Positions 56,313-64,000 of a DNA stretch of 64,000 nt are shown here, in pieces. The DNA is from Chryseobacterium candidae (lineage in GTDB: Bacteria; Bacteroidota; Bacteroidia; Flavobacteriales; Weeksellaceae), in NCBI RefSeq assembly GCF_004916905.1, contig NZ_SDLV01000015.1, positions 122,353 through 186,352 on the forward strand. The letters are read 5' to 3'. The position numbers and the translations under genes are program-made. Position 1 is the stretch's first letter. Each line of letters opens with the position of its first letter. The notes beneath the pieces are model-generated. The model searched no databases and was not told the origin of the DNA. It saw nothing but the letters and a program-made list of their open reading frames with translations.

Positions 56313-56762
56313 TTATATAATTTTTGCAATTTCATTGCATAGCCATTCCAGTAATTCACGGTCTTCCTGCGTGAAAGGATCTATGGTATGAGAATCAATA
56401 TCGATCTGGCCAATATTTTTTCCATCTTTAAAAATAGGAACTACAATCTCTGCTTTCGTATCGATAGAACAGCTTAAGTAGTTACTTTCTTCATGTACGT
56501 CAGGAACTACAAATGTTTCGTTGGAAACTGCAACCTGACCACAGATTCCTTTACCGTAAGGAATGATTGTATGATCGGTAGGTGCTCCTACATAAGGACC
56601 TAAAATCAATTCATCCTTATCTCCGTTTTTGAAATAGAAACCCGTCCAGTTGAAGTAAGGAATTTCCTGATCCAAAAGGTGGCAGACTTTTTCAAGTTTT
56701 TCTTCTGTATTATGTTTAGGACTTTCGAGAATTGAGGAAAGTCTTTTTTTTAATTCTGACAT
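56313..56762 (-). CDS. GAF-domain protein, free methionine-R-sulfoxide reductase-like
   Basis: The 149-aa protein is a single GAF domain with FNWTGFYF, LGPYVGAP, IPYGKGICGQVA and VPDVHEESNYLSCSIDTKAE followed by IVVPI. The cysteines in GKGICG and YLSCS occupy positions used by fRMsr enzymes, which reduce free methionine-R-sulfoxide. The gene directly precedes (12 bases apart, same strand) the end of the next upstream gene, suggesting an operon. Confidence 0.85.
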   Translation of the reverse strand: MSELKKRLSSILESPKHNTEEKLEKVCHLLDQEIPYFNWTGFYFKNGDKDELILGPYVGAPTDHTIIPYGKGICGQVAVSNETFVVPDVHEESNYLSCSIDTKAEIVVPIFKDGKNIGQIDIDSHTIDPFTQEDRELLEWLCNEIAKII

Positions 56763-56774
56763 TGTATTTATATT

Positions 56775-58202
56775 TTAAGAGAATTGTTTTAGGGAAAGTT
56801 CTTCTTTATACCCGAACATTCCACGCTCTTTAATCATTTCTGCTACGCCTTCCGGAACCTGGGTTTCCCAGCCTTTCACACAACATGCAATTTTTCTCAA
56901 TATTTCTCTGGAATAAATTTCCAGAAACTCAGGATTATAATTGGTAATATCTACGATACGGTTGTTGTGTTTGAAGTACTTATATAATTCTTTCAGATTT
57001 TCTTCCACTTTCAGGTTGGAAGAATCTAATAACTGATGAGTTTCCGGATCTTTGTAAGGATACAGATATACTCTCATTCCATTTCTGAAGAACTTCCCGA
57101 ATGCTTCAAGAATTCCTCCCGAAAGATTTTTATAATATTTTTCATCGAATACCATCAGCATATTATTTACCCCCATTGCTACTCCGATGTCACCACTTGT
57201 ATAAGAGGCAAAATAATCAATCAGTCTGTAATATTCAGAGAAGTTTGAAATAATAACAGTATACCCCAGCTTTGCAAGAATATCTACTCTATCCAGGAAA
57301 TCTCTCTCATCAATGTCTCCGTCTGCTCTCAGATTGGAAATGGTAATTTCGATAAGAACTTCTGTTTCTTCATGGGTGCAGGTAGCATCTTTGAAGAACA
57401 TATCCATACCATTTTTAAGCATATCAATGTTTACCTTGGTCACCGGTCTGAAACTTCCTCTTACCGCGAAAATATTTTTCTTGTATAAAACATCTGCCGG
57501 AAGCATGTTGCTCCCTTGAGAATTGAAGATCACGGCATCGGTCATTCCGTTCTTTACCAGCTGAAGAGACATCAGTCTGTTGTCAACATACGCAAAAGCT
57601 GGTCCGCTGAAGTCGATCATATCAATCTCCAGGTTATCTTTTGCAATATCATCGTAAAGAGATTCTACCAAAGTTCTTGGATTGTCAAAATAATGAAAAG
57701 CTCCAAAAATAAGATTTACTCCCAGATTCCCTAAAGTTTCCTGCTGAAGAGTAGCATCATTTTCTTTGAATTTTACATGGATAACGATTTCATTGTAATC
57801 TTCATTTTCTTTGGTCTGAAAACGGATTCCCACCCAGCCGTGGCCTTTTACCGTTTTGTCAAAATTGATGGTAGTTACCGTGTTGGCATAAGAAAAGAAT
57901 TTTCTATCCGGATTATTATCTCTTGAGATTCTCTCTTCAATCAAAGCTACTTCATATCGAAGCATTTTGCGAAGCCTGTTCTGGGTAACGTACCTGTTTT
58001 TTACTTCCTTTCCGTAGATGGCATCACTAAAATCTTTGTCATAAGCAGACATTGCCTTAGCAATCGTACCGGAAGCTCCCCCTGCTCTAAAAAAGTGGCG
58101 AACAGTCTCCTGCCCTGCTCCAATTTCTGCGAAAGTACCATAAATAGTAGGATCTAGATTAATTGTTAATGCTTTTTGTTTAGGAGTTAGTTTCTGATAC
58201 AT
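56775..58202 (-). CDS. Conserved flavobacterial protein of unknown function
   Basis: The 475-aa protein has no signal peptide and no membrane helix. It shows regular alpha/beta character (YGTFAEIGAGQETVRHFFRA, GMTDAVIFNSQGSNMLPADV, AKLGYTVIISNFSEYYRLID). Related genes are sometimes labelled as transporters or receptors, which the sequence does not support. It lies 12 bases upstream of the GAF gene on the same strand and is divergent from the following hydrolase gene. No function can be given. Confidence 0.8.
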   Translation of the reverse strand: MYQKLTPKQKALTINLDPTIYGTFAEIGAGQETVRHFFRAGGASGTIAKAMSAYDKDFSDAIYGKEVKNRYVTQNRLRKMLRYEVALIEERISRDNNPDRKFFSYANTVTTINFDKTVKGHGWVGIRFQTKENEDYNEIVIHVKFKENDATLQQETLGNLGVNLIFGAFHYFDNPRTLVESLYDDIAKDNLEIDMIDFSGPAFAYVDNRLMSLQLVKNGMTDAVIFNSQGSNMLPADVLYKKNIFAVRGSFRPVTKVNIDMLKNGMDMFFKDATCTHEETEVLIEITISNLRADGDIDERDFLDRVDILAKLGYTVIISNFSEYYRLIDYFASYTSGDIGVAMGVNNMLMVFDEKYYKNLSGGILEAFGKFFRNGMRVYLYPYKDPETHQLLDSSNLKVEENLKELYKYFKHNNRIVDITNYNPEFLEIYSREILRKIACCVKGWETQVPEGVAEMIKERGMFGYKEELSLKQFS

Positions 58203-58256
58203 TAGGACATGAAATTTTTTGTAAATTTACCAAAATTAAACCAACCTCAAAACAAA

Positions 58257-59024
58257 ATGAAGTTGAAATTTTTAGGAACCGGTACTTCTCAAGGTGTACC
58301 TGTTATAGGCTGCACATGCGAAGTGTGTACTTCAGAAAATCCCAAAGACAAACGTTTACGCTCTTCCGTGATAATCACTACGGAGGAAAATAAAAAAATA
58401 CTGATAGACTGCGGTCCGGACTTCAGGCAGCAAATGCTTGCCAACCATGAACATAACGTAGACATTGCGCTGATTACCCATGAACATAATGACCATGTGA
58501 TTGGGCTGGATGATATGCGGCCACTGATTTTTAAAAGTGGAAAAGATGTTCCGTTATACTGCTATTCAAGAGTGGCTCAAGAAATAAAAAACAGGTTTCC
58601 TTACGCTTTTGCAGATGTAAAATATCCCGGTGCGCCCGCTTTTGAGCTTCATGAAATAGAAAACAAACCTTTTCAGGTACTGGAGACAGAAATTACTCCT
58701 GTGGAAGTCATTCATTATAAGATTACTGTTTTTGGGTATAAGTTTAAAAAGCTGGCCTACATTACGGATGCAGGTTACATTTCTGAAACAGAGAAGGAAA
58801 AACTGAAGGATCTGGACATTCTGATCTTAAACTGCATCAGAAAATTTGATCCTCATCCTGCCCATTTTATTCTTCCCGATGTTATTAAACTGTTTGAAGA
58901 ATTAAAACCTAAAAAATTATTTTTAACCCACATAAGCCACCATTTAGGGCTGCATGATATTGAAGATAAGGAGCTTCCAGCCGGTATACATCTTGCCTAC
59001 GATGGTTTGGAACTTAATTTTTAA
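58257..59024 (+). CDS. Metallo-beta-lactamase-fold hydrolase (PhnP/RNase Z-like)
   Basis: The start at 58257 (MKLKFLGTGTSQGVPVIGC) is placed at the first family strand rather than at an earlier Met. The 255-aa protein has the zinc site THEHNDHVIGLDDM (HxHxDH), LIDCGPDFRQQM, AYITDAGYIS and LFLTHISHHLG. The N-terminal Cys-rich GCTCEVC motif is typical of the COG1235 group, which includes phosphodiesterases such as PhnP. The substrate is uncertain; nucleic acids or cyclic phosphates are possible. Confidence 0.92.
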   Translation: MKLKFLGTGTSQGVPVIGCTCEVCTSENPKDKRLRSSVIITTEENKKILIDCGPDFRQQMLANHEHNVDIALITHEHNDHVIGLDDMRPLIFKSGKDVPLYCYSRVAQEIKNRFPYAFADVKYPGAPAFELHEIENKPFQVLETEITPVEVIHYKITVFGYKFKKLAYITDAGYISETEKEKLKDLDILILNCIRKFDPHPAHFILPDVIKLFEELKPKKLFLTHISHHLGLHDIEDKELPAGIHLAYDGLELNF

Positions 59025-59044
59025 AATATTTTCTTCAAAAAGCT

Positions 59045-59074
59045 TTTGAACATTGAAAAAAGTTCCTATATTTG
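59045..59074 (+). promoter_or_regulatory. Promoter of tRNA-Leu
   Basis: TTTG (59045-59048), 18 bases, and TATATTTG (59067-59074) form a good -33/-7 pair upstream of the tRNA gene. Confidence 0.65.
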
Positions 59075-59117
59075 CACACCAATTTGAAACAAACGTCATG
59101 TTTGTAATCAACATCAA

Positions 59118-59197
59118 GCCCAGGTGGCGGAATTGGTAGACGCGCTGGTCTCAAACACCAGTTCTTAGGAGTACCGGTTCGATCCCGGTCCTGGGTA
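59118..59197 (+). tRNA. tRNA-Leu (anticodon CAA)
   Basis: The acceptor arms GCCCAGG/CCTGGGT (one G-U), the D arm with GGAATTGGTAGACGCG, the anticodon stem-loop CTGGTCTCAAACACCAG with CAA at 59152-59154, a variable arm, and the T arm CCGGTTCGATCCCGG are all present. CCA is not encoded. Confidence 0.97.
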
Positions 59198-59200
59198 CAA

Positions 59201-59236
59201 AAAACCTCTGAAATCATTTGATTTTCAGAGGTTTTT
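59201..59236 (+). terminator. Terminator after tRNA-Leu
   Basis: Stem AAAACCTCTGAAA/TTTTCAGAGGTTTT around an 8-nt loop is followed by T residues. Confidence 0.85.
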
Positions 59237-59288
59237 ATTTTTTAGGGTGGTCAAAAGGGTGGCTCAATATTTTATATAAATAATTTTC

Positions 59289-59678
59289 TTATTTTTTCAT
59301 ACCTTTTTTTAAATCCTTTGAAATATGAGCTGTTAATTCATTTATTACTATATGTATAAAATCTTTTGTTTTTTCAGGAATTAAATAAGTTATATTTTTT
59401 TTGTTTTCATCCAAAAGCCTAAATCCAAATACATCTGTATCTAAGACACTACTTCGGGTTCCTTCAGCAACCTCTTTGCTTATCATAAAGCTAGAATATG
59501 CCTTTTTGTAAGCCTCATTAATATTTTCAGCTCTGAATTCTTCTGTTTTTGTATTAAAATCATTTCCTAAAATTTCATTTTTCTGATTCTGATCGATTTC
59601 TACGTAATACTTTTTCTTAAATATCTTATCACAAGACAGTAAGCAAAATAAAACATATATAAAGAGTAATTTTTTCAT
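59289..59678 (-). CDS. Small lipoprotein of unknown function
   Basis: The 129-aa protein has a lipoprotein signal (MKKLLFIYVLFCLLSC) and a charged soluble part (IFKKKYYVEIDQNQKNEILG). It belongs to the A/T-rich block after tRNA-Leu. No family is recognised. Confidence 0.68.
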   Translation of the reverse strand: MKKLLFIYVLFCLLSCDKIFKKKYYVEIDQNQKNEILGNDFNTKTEEFRAENINEAYKKAYSSFMISKEVAEGTRSSVLDTDVFGFRLLDENKKNITYLIPEKTKDFIHIVINELTAHISKDLKKGMKK

Positions 59679-59688
59679 GGTATAAAAT

Positions 59689-60087
59689 TTAATTAATTAA
59701 AGAACAGGCCTTCAGCAAAATCATTTCTCCAATAGATTCTGGAACAGCGGGTTCAGGGACATAACTTCCTCTATCTGAAGAAATCAATTTACCTTCTGAA
59801 TTATATTTTGTAGATGAAGTTATTTCAATGGTTTTCTCTCGACAATTTACTTCTAGCTTCTGCATAGTAATGGCTCCTTTTTTATTGATACTGCCTTTTT
59901 TTGTTTTTACAATTTTATCAACTTCTACAATTTTAACCCAGAACAAAATATTTTGTGAATAATCTTTTTTCACTATATCTTTAACATAATAGGAAGCATT
60001 GTCAGAATCTTTGCCAGCATATTCCCAATCCTGCTGTGCAAAGCTGAGAAAAGGATATAAAAGAAAGATAAATAATAAATTTTTCAT
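59689..60087 (-). CDS. Exported small protein of unknown function
   Basis: The 132-aa protein has a signal peptide (MKNLLFIFLLYPFLSFAQ), then QDWEYAGKDSDNASYYVKDI and a beta-rich C-terminus. It resembles small surface- or periplasm-located proteins with a 'W..I..' start but I cannot name the family. It is 10 bases upstream of the small lipoprotein gene, on the same strand. Confidence 0.68.
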   Translation of the reverse strand: MKNLLFIFLLYPFLSFAQQDWEYAGKDSDNASYYVKDIVKKDYSQNILFWVKIVEVDKIVKTKKGSINKKGAITMQKLEVNCREKTIEITSSTKYNSEGKLISSDRGSYVPEPAVPESIGEMILLKACSLIN

Positions 60088-60103
60088 GGTTTTAAGTTTT
60101 TTA

Positions 60104-61342
60104 TTATTTTAAATTATATATAACATCTTGAGGCAATGGTTTAGAAAGACTCTTATTTACAACTTTCTCTCTCATCACAGATTTTTTATTAAAATGTCTG
60201 GAAATATTTTGAGATAATTCTGTAAAGTTATCAGATCCATCTGCTTTTTGATGGTAAAAAATTTTAATTGACTTACAATTATTGTGCTCAAATAAAGTAT
60301 TTAGTAATGTTCTATCTGAAAGACCACATGAATGACCCATAATGTAAATTTGGTAAGCATCATTCTCTACCCAATCTAATAAATTTCTATAATTAGAGTT
60401 ATTAAAATACATAAATGATTTTATGTTTTGTAAAAAATCATTATCTCCTGTATTTTCTAAGACCTTATAGTGGTGATCCATTTCATCCCCAAATCCAAAA
60501 TTAATAGGATTTGAACTATCTTTAATTTTTCCATGAATTTGAATATGTATAGAATTTCCAAAACTAACCCGATTTTTTCTGCTTAAAACATTTATATAGT
60601 TTTGAATATTTGACGTGTAATTGAAATCTAAAAATATGTTACTGTAATGTACAGTTGAAGTTACTCTAAAATGATTGTCAAATTGAATTAAACTTTTTTT
60701 AAAATCCGGAGGAAATTCCAAAAAGAAATCATTATCTTCATTAAAACCTAATTTTTTAAATTTATATTCAAAAAGATCAATAATGGAATCAAAATTACTG
60801 TAGTCTTTTTTAAAATTATATTTTGATTCAACTTCAGTATAAAGGTAATGCTCCAGCAATTGTTTAATTTCTCTAAGATCATTATTTAGCTGTTTAACGT
60901 CTTTTATTGCCCTGTATTTATGATCCCTATTAACAATTGAAATTAAAACATCGTAGTAAATTTTCTCAATATCTACCCAATTTTCAACATTATTTACAGT
61001 GATTAATTCAAATAATTTGTTCCTAAATTCAAAAATGGCATATTCTTCATTATCGTTATATCCATTATAAAATATTTGAAATGATTTATCTCCATAATCT
61101 GAATTTTTCACTAAATAGTCAGGGGCATTGAATTGATTTTCTACCTCGTTATAAAAGTCTTTATATGAATTAAAACTTTTTGGAAAGAAAAAGTTATTAT
61201 TTATATGAAATAAGCAATTAAAAAGATCATCAGTAACGGATTTATCAAAGTTTTTCCAAATCCAATTTAAAAACGAGCCATATGAAGTAGGTAATCCGTG
61301 AGCCAAATCAAAACCATTACCAATAATAATGAGTCTATTCAT
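60104..61342 (-). CDS. AbiH-family phage abortive-infection protein
   Basis: The 412-aa protein starts MNRLIIIGNGFDLAHGLPTSY, the hallmark of the AbiH family (PF14253), with FLDFNYTSNIQNYIN, IHGKIKDSSNPINFGFGDEM and IYIMGHSCGLSDRTLLNTLF later. AbiH proteins act in phage defence through an unresolved mechanism. The position behind a tRNA gene in an A/T-rich block suits a defence cargo. It acts as a single-gene system as far as is known. Confidence 0.9.
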   Translation of the reverse strand: MNRLIIIGNGFDLAHGLPTSYGSFLNWIWKNFDKSVTDDLFNCLFHINNNFFFPKSFNSYKDFYNEVENQFNAPDYLVKNSDYGDKSFQIFYNGYNDNEEYAIFEFRNKLFELITVNNVENWVDIEKIYYDVLISIVNRDHKYRAIKDVKQLNNDLREIKQLLEHYLYTEVESKYNFKKDYSNFDSIIDLFEYKFKKLGFNEDNDFFLEFPPDFKKSLIQFDNHFRVTSTVHYSNIFLDFNYTSNIQNYINVLSRKNRVSFGNSIHIQIHGKIKDSSNPINFGFGDEMDHHYKVLENTGDNDFLQNIKSFMYFNNSNYRNLLDWVENDAYQIYIMGHSCGLSDRTLLNTLFEHNNCKSIKIFYHQKADGSDNFTELSQNISRHFNKKSVMREKVVNKSLSKPLPQDVIYNLK

Positions 61343-61433
61343 GTTTTAGTTTTTCCAAATATATAAAAAAGCTGTAAGACATTTTTACGGTTTCTAGTAA
61401 AGCAAAAATCCCACTTTCTGGCGGGATTCATTT

Positions 61434-61781
61434 TCAAATAGTTCCTTTTAATTCGTTATCAAAATTTTCAACGAATAGCTTATCAACATCTGTTAATAAT
61501 AGTTGTTTGACAAGATCCAGCTTAGAAACTTCAACACCATTTGCAATAGTTATCTTTAAGTTTAAATCTATAGGTACTTTTTCTAAAGCTTTGTTTATCC
61601 CTTCAATATAATATAATCCTAAATTAATTTTATGTTTGACAGCAAGAACTTTGGCTTCATGAGAATTGGTCTTTGCAAGATCTTTTATTTCCTGTACGTA
61701 TTGATCCCTTATTTTGCTTTTTTCGATTCTGTAAGCATTTATAAAATCAAAAATTTGTAATTGAAAAGGTGTGAGATTCAT
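61434..61781 (-). CDS. Hypothetical protein
   Basis: The 115-aa protein is helical and charged (DFINAYRIEKSKIRDQYVQE, VKHKINLGLYYIEGINKALE). It has no signal peptide or membrane helix. No family is recognised. It is part of the A/T-rich tRNA-adjacent block. Confidence 0.6.
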   Translation of the reverse strand: MNLTPFQLQIFDFINAYRIEKSKIRDQYVQEIKDLAKTNSHEAKVLAVKHKINLGLYYIEGINKALEKVPIDLNLKITIANGVEVSKLDLVKQLLLTDVDKLFVENFDNELKGTI

Positions 61782-61803
61782 TATATGTTATTTAGTTTAT
61801 ACT

Positions 61804-62100
61804 TTATCTAATTTTAACCCTTGTTATAGGAGTTTTTTCAATCGAAAAACAATAGTTCTTCAAAAACTCTAACGGTAATAAATGTTTATCCTTATTTTTA
61901 TCTGTTATTTCGAAAAAAGGTGAAGATGTTTTAAAAATTTTCTCTAAACTTTCCTTAAATAAATTCATGTGATCTATATTACCTTCTAGTACAATTTCTT
62001 TTGCCACATGTATAATTTTTAAAGTATATTTTTCTTTAATATCGCCCATAATTTGTTTTTTTGTATAAACAAATCTAATATTTGAATGTTGATTTTTCAT
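61804..62100 (-). CDS. Hypothetical protein
   Basis: The 98-aa protein (possible shorter start at 62049, MGDIKEKYTLKIIHVAKEIV) is cytoplasmic and mostly helical. It is 22 bases upstream of the 115-aa gene, so the pair may be co-transcribed. No family is recognised. Confidence 0.58.
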   Translation of the reverse strand: MKNQHSNIRFVYTKKQIMGDIKEKYTLKIIHVAKEIVLEGNIDHMNLFKESLEKIFKTSSPFFEITDKNKDKHLLPLEFLKNYCFSIEKTPITRVKIR

Positions 62101-62186
62101 CCGTGTTTTTACGGAAAAGTTTGTTAAAATTTAATATAATGAAGAAGATGTTGTAAATTGGCAATAAAACATCTAAAACTAATATC

Positions 62187-62825
62187 ATGAATTTAGATTT
62201 AACATGGACAAACTTTAATGATAATCAACACAAAATCTTAAAAGAATACTGCATACTTTTAATTGACCAGGGTTTTAACAACAATGAGATAAATGTTTTT
62301 ACATTGCATAAAGAAGATAATTCGTATATGGTCATCAATATTTTAAAAGATCATATTTTCATTAATAAACAAAGATGGATAAATTCCAAATACTTAAAGG
62401 CAGACTATAACTTTATTGGGGCTCACTTAAACGTAGCGAAATCAGGAACACAATTAAAAGAAATTATTGATAACCTTATTTTATCTAAAGAAACAGATGA
62501 GGAGAAAAACATAAGATATATTGAAATTGTAAAAAATATGTTCACAATCCTAAAAAGAGATCATGGATTCGCAGACTTATATAATACTGATTGCCAAGCA
62601 AATAAAATAAGAAAATTGATAAAACATGAAGGTTATAATAAAAGTAGTTTTATTTTCAATTTTAATAAGCTAAATGCGATATTTATTTTTGAAGGAAATT
62701 CAGAGCACAAATCAAGCTATCTTCCTATCGAATCTCTTATATATAATAGCGTTGAAGAAAATATAGAAACACTTATGTCTTTCAATGGTATGGATCCTTT
62801 TACTGGAATTAATGGATTTTTTTAA
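62187..62825 (+). CDS. Hypothetical protein
   Basis: The 212-aa protein has no signal peptide. Its first part (LTWTNFNDNQHKILKEYCIL) and middle helical part (YIEIVKNMFTILKRDHGFAD) show no recognised domain; a glycine-ended tail MDPFTGINGFF closes it. It is divergent from the 98-aa gene and precedes the membrane protein gene by about 65 bases. Confidence 0.62.
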   Translation: MNLDLTWTNFNDNQHKILKEYCILLIDQGFNNNEINVFTLHKEDNSYMVINILKDHIFINKQRWINSKYLKADYNFIGAHLNVAKSGTQLKEIIDNLILSKETDEEKNIRYIEIVKNMFTILKRDHGFADLYNTDCQANKIRKLIKHEGYNKSSFIFNFNKLNAIFIFEGNSEHKSSYLPIESLIYNSVEENIETLMSFNGMDPFTGINGFF

Positions 62826-62891
62826 CTAAATAAGCAACAAACAAAATTAAAATGCTAATAATTTAAATTAATTACCATAAAACTCTATTAA

Positions 62892-63788
62892 ATGTCATTA
62901 ATAAATTTTCAATTCGGAGAATTTGAAAGTAGTTCTCCTGGCTGGTTCGGTTGGCTATCACTTTTTTCTTCAATAGCTATAACATCTTTAAGTATCTGGT
63001 TTGCATATTATTTAGGTGAAAAAACATATAAAAGAGATAAAGATGATAAAGCCTCAGAAGAGGCAAGAAATATAAAATCTGAAAATGAATTGTTTACAAA
63101 CAGTCTACTAGAATTACAAAATAGTGTTCAAATACAAATTGGTTTTTTAAAAGAATATATAGAAAACAAAGATTTCAGATTAAAAATCAATCCTACACTT
63201 CAAGTTAACTTTTTGAAGTTTATTAAAGTAAAAACCTTATATAATGAAAGATCTGATCAGGAAATAAGAACTTTAAATCACCTGCTAGCTAGTTTGTATT
63301 CTAATGATACAATTTTGGAAAATTTGAGATCAGAACTAAATAACTTTATCTCAAAATATAACATTCATGAGACAAAATTCAAAAATGGTTATAGACAAAT
63401 TTTGTACACAAAATTTTTTAAATTTTCTAACTTGAGAGCCGTTAACTATAGAGAAAATGCTGGAAGAATAGAATGGGCTTATAATGCTGATGATATATTC
63501 ATGCAAGAATATTTTATATTAACACAAGCTGATATTGCAAATGATGACACATCAACAGCTAGTCATAATAAAATTGATGAAAATTTTTTATTACCTATAA
63601 TTGAATTATCAAAGAATCATGTTCCAAGAGATGCTATTGCCATAGAGGTTCTTGATATAGCAAATGATGCACATTCCGCTTATCTAGATATGCAAGCTCT
63701 TACTCAGGCTCATTTTAATGTCATTAATAGTTATTTAACTACACTCGAAGATCTAAATGTGGAAATTCAGGAATTTTTAACGGCGTAA
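62892..63788 (+). CDS. Membrane protein with one N-terminal helix and a helical cytoplasmic part
   Basis: The 298-aa protein has a membrane helix at about residues 20-42 (WLSLFSSIAITSLSIWFAYY) and a coiled-coil-like region after it (KDDKASEEARNIKSENELFT). The remainder is helical without a known domain. One-helix proteins of this layout occur in defence islands, but no specific family is identified. Confidence 0.65.
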   Translation: MSLINFQFGEFESSSPGWFGWLSLFSSIAITSLSIWFAYYLGEKTYKRDKDDKASEEARNIKSENELFTNSLLELQNSVQIQIGFLKEYIENKDFRLKINPTLQVNFLKFIKVKTLYNERSDQEIRTLNHLLASLYSNDTILENLRSELNNFISKYNIHETKFKNGYRQILYTKFFKFSNLRAVNYRENAGRIEWAYNADDIFMQEYFILTQADIANDDTSTASHNKIDENFLLPIIELSKNHVPRDAIAIEVLDIANDAHSAYLDMQALTQAHFNVINSYLTTLEDLNVEIQEFLTA

Positions 63789-63894
63789 AAAATCTCAAGA
63801 AATAAAAAATTTTGAACAAAGAAGCAACGAATGACAAGCGTTTTGAAGAAACGAGAAGTCTGAGGAAGTGACGACTGAAAAATTTATATAATAC

Positions 63895-63920
63895 AAAAGC
63901 TCCTAAATTAGGAGCTTTAT
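63895..63920. terminator. Terminator near the right edge
   Basis: Stem AAAGCTCCTAA/TTAGGAGCTTT with T residues on the plus strand lies about 100 bases after the membrane protein gene. Confidence 0.7.
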
Positions 63921-63950
63921 TTAAGAGCAGTCCCTAAAAATGGTATATTC

Positions 63951-63982
63951 AAAATGGTAGTGTCTCACTAACTGTGTAAGTT
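63951..63982. mobile_element. Possible terminal inverted repeat of an insertion sequence cut by the edge
   Basis: The segment TGGTAGTGTCTCACTAACTG, then TGTAAGTT, looks like the outer end of an IS256-type element (GTGTC near the end). Only the last few dozen bases are inside the window, so this is a weak call. Confidence 0.2.
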
Positions 63983-64000
63983 AAAAAATTATTCTGGAAA

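Noticed and set aside
59240..59270. Attachment-site duplication of the tRNA-Leu 3' end
   Set aside because: No second copy of the tRNA 3' sequence was found to the right within the window.

Overview
The window looks like a chromosomal segment of a flavobacterium, most probably Chryseobacterium or a close relative. The evidence is low GC with A/T-rich intergenic DNA, promoters of the Bacteroidota type (TAnnTTTG at -7), a type IX secretion (T9SS) C-terminal sorting domain, many 'LxSC' lipoproteins, paired DUF1800/DUF1501 genes, a 'GG-leader' bacteriocin-like small peptide and flavobacterial versions of DnaG, PNPase and RtcB. No plasmid or phage backbone, rRNA or CRISPR array was seen.

Layout. 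0-12.3 kb: an edge-truncated esterase-like lipoprotein; a cobalamin riboswitch driving a T9SS surface protein; clpP and dnaG; tsaE, ald and a LytS/LytTR-type two-component pair; a cation:proton antiporter. 12.3-21.5 kb: an accessory island with two LysM proteins (the second carrying a PAAR-like domain), an 875-residue modular effector with a lysozyme-like domain and an M23 peptidase, and four A/T-rich lipoproteins that are probably immunity proteins. 21.6-34.8 kb: tyrA behind a probable attenuator, sdaA, amt, two yceI paralogues, glk, a beta-barrel protein, the DUF1800/DUF1501 pair, and a WYL regulator next to a HopJ-family gene.

34.9-46.7 kb is the most unusual part. RtcB RNA ligase is followed by three tandem, covarying hairpin repeats and then a 584-residue protein that I cannot assign. 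About 4 kb further on, after cobT-cobS-cobC, lies a five-gene operon: nucleotidyltransferase, Sir2-like protein, R2K-type ATP-grasp protein, an A/T-rich protein with a HEPN-like RNxxxH motif, and a second nucleotidyltransferase. The rtcB gene and this operon share an upstream block (TTGCGCA, 9 nt, TTACTTTGCATCATCAA) with identical spacing, so they probably form one regulon. PNPase is convergent with the operon end. I infer a two-locus RNA repair or RNA-processing system with its own structured RNA.

46.7-59.2 kb: pnp, a sugar MFS transporter, rpsO, a bacteriocin-like precursor followed by a decayed second copy, mgtE with a BtuF-like protein, a GAF-domain methionine sulfoxide reductase-like protein and a metallo-beta-lactamase-fold hydrolase. 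59.1-64 kb: tRNA-Leu(CAA) followed by an A/T-rich block of unknown genes with an AbiH-type phage-defence gene, which looks like a tRNA-associated variable region. Several families of dispersed intergenic palindromic repeats are scattered through the window.
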